Below the pieces are notes generated by a model, which did not search any database, was not told where the DNA came from, and saw only the letters and a list, made by a program, of their open reading frames with translations. From NCBI GenBank assembly GCA_032358255.1, contig JAULBX010025109.1:1-64000 (forward strand): a stretch of 64,000 nucleotides of DNA. The letters are read 5' to 3'. The DNA is from Heterotrichella gracilis. Lineage: Eukaryota; Sar; Xanthophyceae; Tribonematales; Xanthonemataceae. Of the stretch, positions 10,721 through 22,293 are shown piece after piece (position 1 is the first letter of the stretch; the number at the start of each line of letters is the position of its first letter). The position numbers were made by a program, and so were the translations under genes.

Positions 10721-12032
10721 GCGGCCGGTGGCCACGGGTGGTTTAGGGTTTAGGTGGTTTGGGTGGTTCTGGAACGTGTATCGAAAACCTTCGGCCGGGG
10801 TGTTTCCAGATGGTTCCTGGAGCACGTTCTAAAATAGTGGACACGTCGTGCACGGCAGCATTTTGTTTGCTGCCTGCGACAGCATGGACAACCCGCAGCC
10901 CCCCCATGTCGTGTCTGTTCCCCCCACTCGTGGGTCCACCGTGCCTGCGCTTGAGATAGCTACAGGTTCGCAGCTGTATCCGGTTTCAGAGTGGAGCGTC
11001 ACAGTTGCGGTGCGTGCCGACAACGTTCCCGAGTCCTGGTTACAGCGAATGAAGCACTACGCTGTGGCGAAGTGTATTGCGGGGGCTTTTGCTTTAGAGG
11101 CTGGCGGCAGGCAGCGCAGACTACATGTGCAAGGCGTCATTCGGGTCCGTCTGGAAACGACGGCGACGGCAACCAACGCACTGAAAGAGGACATCAAGCG
11201 GTTTATCCCCGTCCAGCGGGGCACTGGAGGCACGGTAGCGCTCACACCTCTACAGCCTGGACAGACGTGGACCTACATGCTGGGCTACGCACAAAAGGAC
11301 GACGGCAGCTCAATATCGCTTGGAGACGCACGAGGTGTCACTGGACGAACTGCGTGCTGGATTGGTGGCCTACGGCGGCGTGAGGAACGATCCAGAGGGA
11401 CGGATCACCATCAACAAAGGCAACCTGCCGAAGCTGCTCACCAGGTTATACAAAACTCATCTCACGCCCCTGGACGACATACTGGTGGACCATGTTCTGA
11501 AGTACATGCTCAACACGGACTGTTATGTGCCGTCGGCGCAGTGGGCTATGGCAAGGTCCGGACAGGGGCTGGCTAGAGACAAGCTGCAAGCGATGTGGGA
11601 CCTGCTCGTCAAGGGCATGCGGAACGCCACCATCCTACAAGTGCGCCGAGTGTTTTTCGACGATGACCGTGAACAGCTGGAAGATGCACTGTGGACGGCG
11701 GGGCTGTCGGAAGTACTGGCAGAGGCGAGAGCTATGCGGGAAAGCGACCAACGGCGTAGGACGAGGGTTTCCGTTGACCCTTTGCGGGACCTTCTGGAGA
11801 CACCAACTCAAACGGCGCCACCACAACCCAACCCCAACGACACGGCACAACGCAACCGTATACTCAGGTTGCTGGATGAGACCGATGCAGCGTATCGCGC
11901 GGATTTTCTGGAACGCAGGAACGTGCGGCGTCGAATACTACCTGACACTGATAGCAGCGATGCAAACAGTATAAGTGTGTGACGGGGGTGGGTTATGAGC
12001 ACCCGTGGCGATTGTGGACGCCGCCGGCCACT
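10721..12032 (+). mobile_element. HUH/CRESS-like Rep element, Replitron-like candidate
   Basis: A Rep-like gene (10884-11982) is bracketed by short inverted sequences: GCCACGGGTG at 10731-10740 faces CACCCGTGGC at 12000-12009, and GCGGCCGG at 10721-10728 loosely faces GCCGCCGGCC at 12020-12029. No intron and no helicase motif is seen. From what I know, Replitrons are eukaryotic HUH-endonuclease transposons described in green algae that lack a helicase; this element fits that outline. An integrated CRESS-type plasmid or virus Rep is the main alternative. True ends and target site are not defined here. Confidence 0.55.
10884..11982 (+). pseudogene. HUH-type Rep endonuclease gene, frameshifted
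   Basis: The first part (ATG at 10884, frame continuing past 11297) has the three Rep endonuclease motifs in order: a motif-I-like strand WSVTVAVRADNV, the metal-binding His-x-Gln in RRLHVQGVIRV (codons about 11121-11132), and the YxxK nuclease motif in YMLGYAQKDDG (Tyr codon 11286-11288). Such enzymes nick one strand and bind covalently through the tyrosine. The second part lies in another frame (about 11302-11982): QYRLETHEVSLDELRAG, then a helical C-terminal region ending at TGA 11980-11982. The frames meet at about 11303-11316, where one extra base breaks the gene. The rest is intact over some 360 codons, so the break is recent, a sequencing error, or a programmed shift. No Walker A motif is visible. 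Confidence 0.7.
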
Positions 12033-12049
12033 CCTGTGAATTTGCAAAC

Positions 12050-12710
12050 AAAATTAAATTACTCGGTTGTTCAAAGAGTATTAAATAGATAGTATTTTTT
12101 AAAGTATTGCCCAAAAAACGGTTTAGAGTGTGCCACACACCCTAATAGGGTTCAGGTTAATAGGCTGCAGACTGAGGCTTCATGGAAGGAAAGATCCAAC
12201 TTGCTCACCAAATTTTTTAATCAGGACGAATTTGCTCTTATAAACATTTTAATTTATAACTGCACTGATGTGAATTGCTCATCATAACAGTGTTATAATA
12301 ATCATAATACAACAAACGAATGCTGCAGGCTTATCTTTACAGTGTGCCAGACCTGTGCTTACACCCCCGTGTCAGATCCAATATGTATGTTTCCTCCGCT
12401 GGCAAACCCCACTGGCGTTTGATCATTAGGCAACGGCCAACAATATGTCATGTCCTGTACAATTTTCTGACAGAGCGAGTGTGTGCAGTTGCTGCCGATG
12501 ACCTTGTGGCACTACATTCAAAGGTCAGCCTACATACACCACTCACATGCACATATGCACTGCAATGCTTTGTTGCGCCCAGGCACTGAGTACTCCACAT
12601 ACTATGTCTCCATCTGCTCTGTATTGCTTTGCTACACCTATCACCAACAGCGACTATTTGATATTCTGAAGATATAAAATTACCAAGATGTTTTCTCACC
12701 ACAAGCATAC
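12050..12710. other. AT-rich spacer, no gene recognised
   Basis: This stretch is clearly more AT-rich than its surroundings (for example 12050-12120 and 12210-12310) and has only short frames. It separates the Rep element from the 3' end of the TPR gene and probably includes that gene's 3' UTR. Confidence 0.5.
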
Positions 12711-14400
12711 TCAGAAGGTATACTCCTGCACTCGTTGATCATAGCCTACGGCACTGCTGCGCCTGGACAGGTGCAAAAACCCGTCCAGGGCGGCCGTCGC
12801 ACGAGGGGGCCAGCGGGTGCGTACTCGATCCACCGCTTTTGTCTTCCCATACAGCGCAGACCCCATGCCGTTACCAGACTCCTGCAGGTGTTCCCATTCA
12901 CTCTCTGCGCGCGCCTCCTCGCCACTCGCCCACAGAAACGCAGCCAGCGCGCACCTGCACATACCATGCCCTGGTCACAAGGTTGGACAGGCCAAGGCTT
13001 TCTTACATGTCATTGACCGTGGCATTATGCAGCCTGTAGGTAAAACAAGACTTATCCGCTATTTATTGACAGTCGCATTCAGGGATCCAACACAATACCT
13101 TTGGACAATGCGATATCCCATGATAGTGTAATTGTAATTGTGACTTTAATGGCACAGCCCTTACCTCATGTCTAGGAACTCTGGGTCTTTCCGCAGCAGC
13201 TGCTTGGCCTCGCGTATGGCTGCCTTGTCCTCGCCAATCTGGAAGGTAGCCAGCGTGTAGTTGGCCATGGCAATGCTATGCATCTCAGGTGCCTGACTGG
13301 CAGCCAGGAAGTCCTGCATGGCGATATCCCATTGGCCCAGGGCGCCGCGTGCGTTGCCTGTGGCGGGAACAGCATGTCACATGCACAAAGATGGCATTAA
13401 TGGCGTTAATGGCATCAAATGCACGGAGGTGGCATTCTAGGGTCTCAAGTCTGCGTTTTTGGGTGCATTAAATCAGCTGCAAACAACTGCACCCATTGCA
13501 AACAGGAAATCCACCCAGATGTCCCATCAAGTGACGCGGCATGACAACGTTGCGCAGAGCAGAGGAATAGCATAATAATACCCTTACCTAGGTTGTTGAG
13601 CAGCAGTGGGTTTGGTTTGCCAGTGGCCGCCACCTCCAAGTCCAGTGCATGCTGCAGGTCCTCGGCTGCCTGCTGCCATTGGCCGTACTGCAGGCGCAAC
13701 GTGCCACGATTGCTCCAGGCAGCTGAGTTGTCAGGCGCCAATGCGATGGCCTCACTCCATGCGCGCTCCGCCTCCTGGTGATGCATGGGGAAGAGTTCAG
13801 GACTGTGGCAACGATATATGGAAACCAATACACCAATATATGTTTGACCATAAAAATTCACAGGAAATAAATCACTTATATGCTACCCATGCTTGTGGTT
13901 TGTGGGCTGTGATCAACACATACAGGTACATATAGATGCCCCCACACACCCAGTGAGGATGCCAGGTACGAGAGAAGAGCCAATAAAATGTAGCTTGTGC
14001 GGCAATAATGGGAGGAGAGTGCCGGGGTTGGGTGACAGCCAGTGCAAGCAGTGCCATCACAAACCTCGCGGTTGCCTCTCGCTGCCATAGCTGTGTCAAA
14101 CAGCTGTAGGAGCCTGGAGTCCACATCAGATGCCGCAGCAGGCAATGAGGAGGCTACAGATCCAAAGGCTGACAGTGCGGCCACAGACAGCAGCAGCCCT
14201 CGTCGGCTGAACAGGCTGGCTGGCTGTGATGGACTCTCTGATCCAGTGTTGCTGCAAGCCTCATCACCAAAGTGAGCTGGTTGCTCTGTTGCACTTCGTT
14301 CTACTGCAGCATATCTGCATGGTAATATAGTTTGTGAGTTGGGTGTCTGCGTTTCTAAAACGGGAAATAGCAGTTGTGTGGCCCCAGCAAGGCGCTCCAA
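12711..14400 (-). CDS. TPR-repeat protein with plastid/lumen-type leader
   Basis: Four exons (14065-14400, 13588-13774, 13165-13357, 12711-12954) sum to 960 nt, 319 aa. The N-terminus is a transit-like leader followed by a twin-arginine hydrophobic stretch, SRRGLLLSVAALSAFGSVAS, ending near AAASDVD, which suggests import into the thylakoid lumen. TPR helices follow: EAERAWSEAIALAPDNSAAW, SNRGTLRLQYGQWQQAAEDL, NARGALGQWDIAMQDFLAAS. The C-terminal part (LAAFLWASGEEARAESEWEH, RWPPRATAALDGFLHLS) matches the conserved tail of a plant/cyanobacterial TPR family as I remember it (possibly the Arabidopsis At1g78915 type). Family function is poorly known; a scaffolding role in thylakoids is inferred. 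The start at 14400 is the first ATG of the leader frame. It is divergent from the MBL hydrolase. Confidence 0.85.
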
Positions 14401-15055
14401 TTTGCACGTAGGGTGCCATGTCTATGGGCAGTAAAGAGTAGGTGTACAATGACGCAGCTCATACACGTTGGAAGCCAGGTAACCGACGCTACAGGCCTTG
14501 TTAGAGGTGTGGTAAACCTGGTGGTGCACTAGGAAGTTGTGGGCAGTTGGGCACTATGGCGATGACGTGGAGCAAGCACTCGGCATGCCAATCACCTTGT
14601 GTAGCTAAGCTGTGGGCAGTCTTGTATCAATTGCGTTTTATTGCGAGGTGCAACTGAAGGCAACTGTGACGCTGTGACTGGCCGTGCCACAACTGTGACG
14701 CACGTCCTATGCGTGGACAGCATTTTGGTTGGGCAGTGGACTAAGGAGTAGGTGCACGTTGACGCTATCTGAGAGCCCGTGCATGGAACGATTGCACCGA
14801 TGCGAAGACTAGTTACTGCGGAGAGGCGTTGCAGTTTGCTTCAAGTTGGATACCCATCAAGTTCGTCAAGACTTCTGCAAGGAATTGAAGTCTGCAAGCA
14901 AAGTCCACCGTGCCTGCTGGTGAGGTGCTTCGTGGCCACACCTTTCTTTGCGCTTGGCCACATGCCCTGAACCAATATATGCGAGAGGTTTCACAACGCA
15001 GTTGCACCACGACATTCACTCGGTATTCATTCTCACAACCGTTGGCCCAGTTACG
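14401..15055. promoter_or_regulatory. Shared divergent upstream region
   Basis: This 655-bp spacer lies between the start codons of the TPR gene (-) and the MBL-fold hydrolase (+), so it should hold both promoters and 5' UTRs. No specific element is recognised. Both products carry plastid-type leaders, so co-regulation is possible but not shown. Confidence 0.5.
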
Positions 15056-17054
15056 ATGCTGCTTTCACAGCAATTCGCAGCACCAGTCTGCGGGGGAGAA
15101 CAACGCTGCGTGCACCGGGAACCAGCCCCTCGCGTGCAGTGTCACAACTCCTCGATCCAAGCGTCCGATGTGAAGAGGATGTTCCAGCACAAACCCGTCA
15201 CTGCATCGAGGTAAGCGTGGGGTTTGAACGACATGCACCGCTGCTGTATTTAATGTGCTCTCAGGGCCTCTAAACAGCCCACCTGGTGCACCACTAGCCG
15301 TGGTTGCTGTGGCCACTTGGGCGCCTGTAACCTGGCTCCGCAAATGTATTGGCGTGTACAAAGGGGCATAAACTGCATAGTGGAGGTTTTCACTGCATCC
15401 AATTGGGATCTGCAGGGGCCGCCCTTGCAGGCGCTTCAACACTACTACAGCATCAGCAGAGGCAGTCGCCTCCACCTCTGAGCCAGCAGTTCAAACCAAG
15501 GGGCTAAGATACACCAGTCACGAGGGCAACTCCTTCGAGCTTGAGTTTCAGCAAACGGGTGAGCATGGGCCAGTCTCACAGCACAACTTAATTTGGACAA
15601 CACTCCCCTTTTGATCTGTGTGACTAACGGTGTTGAGTTGGGTGGTTTAGGGGTGCGGGTGCTGGTTGATCCCTGGTTGGTGGATGAGCTGACGTTTTAC
15701 GACCAAACTTGGCTATTCAGAGGCAGCAAGCGCAACTTCAAACCCTCACAGGAGGAAATCGAGCAGCTGATCCAGGGGTGTGACTTGGTACTGTTGACAC
15801 AGGTATGCTCGCCAGCGGCATCTTCAGCTATGCCACATTCCAGCGCTTCCCCTGTGATTGTCTACAGTATTTCCTGGGTCGTTTACTGGTCAAGTATTGC
15901 CTTTCAAAAAATCTTACATCTGGCGTGGGCTGTTGACAGGGGCTCCCTGACCATTCACACAAACCCACACTCAAGTTGATACCCAAAGACAAGCCCATCG
16001 TGGCGTCCCAATCCGCTGCAAAAGTGGCACAGGAACTGGGTTTCATGCGCATATACACCCTGGACCATCGGCAGGAAGTGACCTTGGCAAGTGGCAAACT
16101 CAACATCAAGGCCACGGCAGGTAGGCTCACTCACGCCACGCTCAAGCGCATGGCGTGCGAAATCCCTGCACTGCGCCTGCGTTGGCAGTTATATAGATGC
16201 ATCCAGCAAGCGCCTGTGCACATCGTAAGATATGTGAGACGGATCTTTGCATTCCAGATAGCCAAACCCCAAAGCACTCACGCGCCATTTCATTCAAACT
16301 GGATTTTTGCAGTCAGGTTGGCAAAGTGCACTCACATGTCATACCATTCAATTTGCCCGACGTTGCTGACATGCCCACACCCTTGCTGCAGGGGCGCTGG
16401 TTGGGCCACCGTGGTCAAAGCGCGAGAATGGATTCGTGCTAACAGAGACCACAGAAAACGGCATCAAGCTGTACTATGAGCCGCACTGTGACTTTGAGGA
16501 GGAATCGGTGCAGGCCATTGGCAAGGTGGATGTGGCGGTGTCACCTGCCGTGTCGCAGCTGCTTGCTGGGTACCCGCTGGTTCAGGTGGGGAGCACAGCA
16601 CCTACATGCATGAGGGTGGCAGCCCAACCGCAAATTGAAATCATGTTGAATGTAATTTGCATTGAAGAAACAATTTATAATCTATCTTACTATCCTTTGG
16701 AACATCGCTTTTTGCTGGCCACTCCAGTCAGATTTAATAGAAATATTGGATAAATGATGGAGAGATACTTGTTATGCTTCAGTTAGTAATTTGGACATGG
16801 GTGGGTGGTCAAGCAAACTAATGGGGTTTTGTTCGCAGGGCGCCACCAACAGCGTGAAGCTGCTGAAGCTGCTGCAGCCTTCAGTGCTCATCAACCTGAA
16901 GAACGCAGAGTTTGACACCAGTGGTCCACTCAGCAAGGTCATAGGGGAATCGGGGTCATCTGCTGAGCTGCAGCAGCAACTGGAGGAGCTGAACCTAGCT
17001 GTCAAGGTGATGGACCCAGCGCCAGCGGGGCAGGCACTGGCAGTTTCTGTATAA
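15056..17054 (+). CDS. UlaG-like MBL-fold metal-dependent hydrolase, probably plastid
   Basis: Six exons (15056-15210, 15431-15558, 15651-15802, 15940-16120, 16392-16585, 16839-17054) sum to 1026 nt, 341 aa. A leader of about 70 residues rich in Ser, Arg and Gln precedes the core. The core has LRYTSHEGNSFELEFQQTGV, RVLVDPWLVDELTF, DLVLLTQGLPDHSHKPTLK with the D-H-x-H metal-binding cluster, KPIVASQSAAKVAQELGF and a beta-rich C-terminal half (NGFVLTETTENGIKLYYEPH). This matches the plant/cyanobacterial branch of the beta-lactamase-like superfamily (PF13483 type). The full HxHxDH motif is not present in standard form, as is common in this branch. Substrate unknown. ATG 15056 is the last Met upstream of the leader in frame. 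Confidence 0.85.
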
Positions 17055-18353
17055 GAGTGAGGAGTAACGCACACGGTTTGTAGCATGGGGACCCAAGAAT
17101 TTGCCTTAATGAGGGAAATGCGCACCCATAACTTTCTATTGGGGGCGAGGGGAGGGGTGATGGCTACAACAAGGGGGTGGGTGCACACAGTTGGTCAAGG
17201 ACTGTTTGTTGCATATCTGCTTTTGGAACATCAGGTGCCTATATGTGGGCTACTGCATGTTGTTGCACTTTGCATCCTGGAGTGTTTATTGGCAAACATA
17301 CTGCGCGAACCCTTCTGTCAAGCCTTATAGCTGGTGCTCCGGATCAGGGCATATTCCCACCAGCAGGCAAAACAGTCGAGGGTGTTGTTCAGCGTCAAAA
17401 TGGTTCTTTTTTGCAAGGGTTATCACTGCATTGCGTTGACAGAGTCGTTGTTAGCATCAAGTACTGGGTTGTAAAGTTTGGGAAACTAGCACGTAGACAT
17501 CTGAAAGTGTTTGTTTAGGACGTGAGCAGGGCTGACAGTTATTGCCCGGTGCTTGTCAGCAGGCAGCTTGCATATCAATTGCACTAAACAGCCCCTGAGT
17601 CTGGCAGCATAGGATTGTAACATATGGCTCTGTAATTTGTGACACTGTGCTGGAGCTGTTTACAGTCTATGAAGAGTCTGCAAGAGTGGTCCAAAACCCA
17701 CTGATAGTCACAGGATGTCTGTACCCATGTAATATGCGACAGATATGTGACATATTACAAGGGTGTTGCAGGTTTGGACTGGCAAAGTGAGCAGCATGTA
17801 TGTGTGGATACAGTCACTGAATCAGCTGCAACACTGAGGGGTCCATGCACGAACAAACAACGGCACCTTTTAATTTCCTTCTGTAACTTTGCTCGCCCAG
17901 CCTACGTGTTTACCGGCTGTACTGGGCAATGTTGACCCTCACAAGGCTCAAGCTTGTGCACGCGTGACTGGCTGGGTTGTCCTTGGCTAGTACCCAAAAG
18001 CAGGCAGACGAAGTGCACAGTAAAACCAGCCCCCTCAAAAAACAGCAAGTTGATCAGAACAAACAGTGGTTGGCAGTTGGGAAAGAGAAATACGCAGAAC
18101 TAGGAATGCCGAGCAAAAAAGTTCACTGGGCAATGGAGGGGCATGGATCTATGGCATACATACAGTCGGGAACGGGAATGTTGGAAGTCTGGTTGATGGA
18201 TATAATACGATCTGGGAAGTTTACCACACACTGGTACGGTGAAAGGCTGCTGTTTAGGTGCATGTGGGCTCACTCTTGAGGACTTGAGGCTGAAGCTGGC
18301 TATAGCCCAAGTCAGTGCCCCACACCTCCCCGCCGCTGACACGATCCAGCCCT
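17055..18353. other. Intergenic, no gene recognised
   Basis: Contains TGTAA at 17617 and 17631, which could end the MBL hydrolase transcript. A short + strand frame at 17977-18279 has no recognisable motif. Confidence 0.5.
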
Positions 18354-18779
18354 TCAGACGGAGCGCGGGGCACGAGGTGTCCCACCCACCGCTGCGCTGA
18401 GCTCTTTCAGGAAGTCCCCCACATGGGGAGTCAAGTGCAGGCTGGACTTCCCCCACACGGAGCCACTGCTAGCAGCCTTGTGCACCTTGGGACGCTCCAG
18501 GTCAGCAGTTCCTGGGTCATTAAGCTGCTTCAGAGCTGTAGCCCACCGCTCGTTGAACAGTCGTGAAGCGTCTGCGCTCACGAAGACTCGAGGCGCTGCT
18601 GGGGCCATCACTGGACCCTCACTGGGGGATGGGCCACCGTTGAATGAAGAAGGTGCATGACCTGGACGGGGTTGGTATCCACCAGAGTTGTACCCACTGG
18701 GCCCGTAGTTTGACGGGCCATATCCAGAGTGGTATGGGCCCTGCTTTTGCGGCCTGCTGTACCTCCGGGGGTCATCCAT
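18354..18779 (-). CDS. Small Gly/Pro/Tyr-rich protein of unknown function
   Basis: A single open frame of 141 codons from ATG 18779. The N-terminal 60 residues are low complexity with a G-Y/P-S pattern (HSGYGPSNYGPSGYNSGGY), typical of disordered or RNA-associated proteins. The C-terminal half is more regular: VFVSADASRLFNERWATALK, QLNDPGTADLERPKVHKAAS, LTPHVGDFLKELSAAVGG. No family is recognised. An acceptor-like CTGCAG just upstream of the ATG (about 18797-18802) suggests a spliced 5' UTR. Divergent from the adenylyltransferase gene. Confidence 0.5.
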   Translation of the reverse strand: MDDPRRYSRPQKQGPYHSGYGPSNYGPSGYNSGGYQPRPGHAPSSFNGGPSPSEGPVMAPAAPRVFVSADASRLFNERWATALKQLNDPGTADLERPKVHKAASSGSVWGKSSLHLTPHVGDFLKELSAAVGGTPRAPRSV

Positions 18780-19376
18780 GGTGTTTGACCGGGGGTCTGC
18801 AGACGCGAGTTATGTGCTAGCGCCCATCGCGTCAAGTGGGTTCTCGCTGCAGAAGTAATCCTGAGTTGGCTGGCTCACTGTTGGCTGGGGGGTATCTACA
18901 TAAGGTTGGGGGTTGTGGTGATGCATGCATATCAAGTGTCATAAATGATATTCCATTTGTGGGATATTTCCAGTGTCTGCGCATATGCATGCATGCATGT
19001 TTGTTTCGTGGGTTTCAAAGGAGGAACCTCTAGCCTAGAGTCTAGGAAGATCAAGCTTGCCACTACCCAAACCCTGAGTATATACACAGCAAGGAAGTTA
19101 GGCGGGTCGCTTTGTCGTCTGTTTTAGACCGTTTAAAGCACATGCGAGCTATGTCGGTTCCAACCACAGCACGACGTTGTTCCTTTCACAAAGTAGGCCG
19201 TATACACACTGTCTCATAAACAGGTGCACAGCCTGCGTTTTTTGTCAATCTTTATTCGCCTTCGAAGGAATTTGTTGAGGAGCTTTCACGGCTGCCTTCG
19301 TTTCACTTGTTCCAAATGTGACATGCCGTGAAACAAAGGCAGCCTACACAGTGAAATTTTCAACCCATTCACGCCC
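18780..19376. promoter_or_regulatory. Divergent upstream region
   Basis: This 597-bp spacer lies between the starts of the small G/P/Y-rich gene (-) and the adenylyltransferase gene (+). It contains a run of GCATGCATGCAT at about 18984-18998. No promoter element is firmly recognised. Confidence 0.4.
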
Positions 19377-22293
19377 ATGGAGGTGGCAATCTTGCCTGTG
19401 TTTGTCGATGGTCGCAGCTCGTGGACGGCGGGACTGGCGGCGGGGGTTGACCGTACCAAGAAGAGGCTCTACCTGTATTTCCAAGGTAAACATGGGGTAC
19501 ATATGCATGCAATGCGTATCATATGCTTTGCGTCCAGGATTCACTTGGTGGCCCCTCCGCAAGTACTTGGTTAGCGATTGACACCTGCCTAGTGGGCGTT
19601 ATCCTACTTGTAGTACGTGCATGTTACTCGCCCCCTGCATGTCTGATACCTTCCCCCGCCTCAGGTTCCCTTCCCAGTTCACCGCCCACCCTGCTCACCC
19701 TGCAGCACCTAGCACAATGCTATGACGTGGTGGCGCGCCGGAAGCCAACCCTTGACGTGGTACCGCTGCTGCCATGCGCAGGCTGGTCACCAGGTATGGA
19801 CCCAAAACCCTAACACAAACCCTTCATGAAAACACCTAGCAAACCCCTCAAAGCAAAGACCCCGTGCGCAAGCGGTGTACTGCAATTTAACCCTAACTTA
19901 AGGCCTAAGCAGTGCTATGTCGTGCTGGCAGGCCACAACCAAGCCTTGATGGAATCCGCTACTGTTGTGCACCAGCAGGCCGCCATTGGGGGATGGTGCA
20001 CAAATCCTAACGCAGACCCTAGGAATTATGCGCCTAGGGTTGCTCTTGCTGTTTGCGTGCATGGATGGCTGACTTAAAGACTCGCACAAACCCTAGCACA
20101 CATCCTCGGAACCCTGCACAAAGCCAGCCGCAAACGTAGTCGTGGTGTGCTACTGCCTGCGCGGGCTAGTTGCCAGATGTATTGACGCAGGCCTCGACAC
20201 ACACCATAACATACCCCTTAGAGATTCCGCGCCCTGCTGTCCTACCGATGCCCTGCAAGGGTGCTGTCCTCTTGGGTGGACGCACAACAACCTGATATGA
20301 AACCTAGTAATCGTGCGCCACAGGACCCCTTCCGTGCATACCTGGCTTTAAGCTGGAACGCAGGTACTTGCTTACTGACAAGCAAACCCTCAGCCCTGAA
20401 CCAGAACCCTTTTTCTTTTCTTTCAGAGCGAGTTGGTCAGCTGTCAGATATCCAAGCCCTGCTGTCCCTCCCCTCCACCACCACCCTTGCACTCCCCCTG
20501 CTGGCGCTGTGGGACAGCCCTCCACCCCTGGAGACTTTGGAGGAAATTTCCACCAATGATGTAGAAGGGAAGGGGACAAAAGGTGAGGGCACCTTTTTGA
20601 ATCTGCACCCACCAAGACTGAATGTGATTTTACCCAAAGTAATAAAGAGCTCAACAAGGACACGATCATTAATAAAAATAACGAATCCGGTTTCAATGTC
20701 ATTTACCTCCGTACAGGGAGTGACATCATCGACAGCTACCAAGATGTGCCCTCCACCCAGCCCCTCCAGTTTGATGCGGTGGTGGTGGGCGGCACCTTTG
20801 ACCGCCTGCATGCGGGGCACAGGCTGCTGCTGGCTGCGACTGCGCTGGTGGCAACACGCGCGGTGTTGATGGGGGTGACAGGTGCACCATTGCATGAGTG
20901 CCATATGCATTTCATACCTAGGATGGCATTTTGTGCGCATTTTATGAGTCGTGGAAGCTGAAAGAGGATCTTTTTTATACCTTTTGTACTGTGATGCGGG
21001 TGTGGTGGGCGGCGCCTTTGAACGCCTGTATGCCAAACGCAGCCTGCTGCAGGCTGCGACTGCGTGGCGGCCACCCGCAGTGCTGATGGGGATGATGGGT
21101 GCGGGAATCCCCGCATTTTCCCCCACTGCATGGCATGTGTGTACTTTTATATGGAAGTAACAGGGTAAAGAAAATGAAATGAAAACTAGATATTTTTATC
21201 TGGAAGTAGTAGAATTTGAAATGATAAATCTAGATAATAGATTTCTGGTGGAAGTTAAGGTCGTCATGGGTTCCACTGGGGCCATGCAGCAGTTCTTCCG
21301 CAGTGTAGCCAGTGGCCCAGGATTAGTGCGGACGGGGGTCAACTCTATCTAGATCCTTAGCTTGAAAACTCACCCGTATTATACGTCAACCGACGCCCAC
21401 TCTCCCCACTACAGCCGATGCCATGCTGGTGCGCAAGGCACACCGCCAGCTGCTGCAACCCCTTGAGGCCAGGATGGAAGCCGCGACCTCCTTCTTGGAA
21501 CTGGTGCGACCGGGGGTGCAGGTGCTGGTGGCGCCGCTGGAGGACCCTAAGGTAGGGGTTTCACCCTGAATCCCAAACCCTTAATTATATCTAGTTATAG
21601 GGAATATAAATTGGGCCTTGATTGCATTTGGAAATAGAACCAAAGCCGCAACCTCCTTCTTGGCCCTAATGCGGCCGGGGGTTGAGGTGCTAGTGGCACC
21701 GCTGGAAGACCCCAAGGTTGGGCCTTGTGCGCTCCCTTCCTTTCTTTCTGGCCTTTCATCCTCAATTCAGACCCTGAATAGGTATTGACCCTAAACCCTT
21801 AGGGTTTCAGGACTTATCAGGGTTCGGGGTTCCGGGGTATATGGTTGAGGGTTAGGGTTTATTAGGTACTTGAGGCCAGGATCAAAGCCACAACCTCCTT
21901 CTTTGGCCTGGGCTGGCAAGGGAGGGAGGCGGTGGTGAGGTTGTTGCGGGACCCTAGGTAGGGTTTTGGGGGTTCAGAGTTTTTATTTCAGGGTTGGAGA
22001 GTTTAGGGTACTTTTGCCCGCACAAAACCCTGACTATACCGCCACCCCTGCAGGAGCCCACTGCAGCGCAGACCGATCCTTCCATGGAGGCCATCGTGGT
22101 CTCCCAAGAGACCGTGCCAGGGGCAGAACACATAAACACAGACAGGGAGAGTCGCGGGTTTGCCCCCCTGCACATCATTGTGGTGGGGCTGGTGGGGGGT
22201 GATGGGGCAGCGGTGGGGGGTGGGAAGCTGAGCTCGAGTGCGCTGCGGGAGATGGAGGCGGAGGAGGGGGGTGCTACTGGGGAGGGGGAGTGA
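19377..22293 (+). CDS. Phosphopantetheine adenylyltransferase (coenzyme A synthesis)
   Basis: Supported exons: 19377-19485, 19665-19793, 20427-20582, 20717-20881, 21415-21551, 22054-22293, with 20324-20363 probable and at least one piece between 19794 and 20323 unresolved. The enzyme adenylates 4'-phosphopantetheine to dephospho-CoA. The nucleotidyltransferase core has AVVVGGTFDRLHAGHRLLLA with the HxGH signature, then ADAMLVRKAHRQLLQPLEAR, DPSMEAIVVSQETVPGAEHI and KLSSSALREMEAEE, the last matching the ATP-binding (S/T)SS..R region. The first exons give an N-terminal extension of 150 or more residues (MEVAILPVFVDGRSSWTAGL; LLTLQHLAQCYDVVARRKPT), as in eukaryotic enzymes of the COASY/Cab4 type rather than bacterial CoaD. 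The probable exon at 20324 overlaps a stretch resembling the dispersed repeat at 1-60 and is doubtful. Confidence 0.8.
20992..21956 (+). repeat. Three decayed exon copies in adenylyltransferase introns
   Basis: 20992-21107 copies the end of the HxGH exon (VVGGAFERLYAKRSLLQAAT in place of VVGGTFDRLHAGHRLLLAAT). 21640-21716 and 21869-21956 copy the end of exon 21415-21551; the first still ends in a donor-like CCCAAG/GTTGGG. All lie 3' of the parent exon and are in the same orientation. The first has lost the HxGH histidines, so it could not replace the real exon. Confidence 0.8.

Noticed and set aside
10848-11576. One continuous + strand frame through the Rep gene
   Set aside because: After about 11310 this frame loses any Rep-like character, while another frame continues the protein. 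The tail is out of frame, not real protein.
17977-18279. 100-codon + strand frame (STPLKKQQVDQNKQW-like)
   Set aside because: No motif, no splice partner and no copy pattern; about as long as chance frames in the region.
20992-21107. Second adenylyltransferase active-site exon
   Set aside because: The HxGH histidines are lost and the frame does not join its neighbours; it is a decayed copy.
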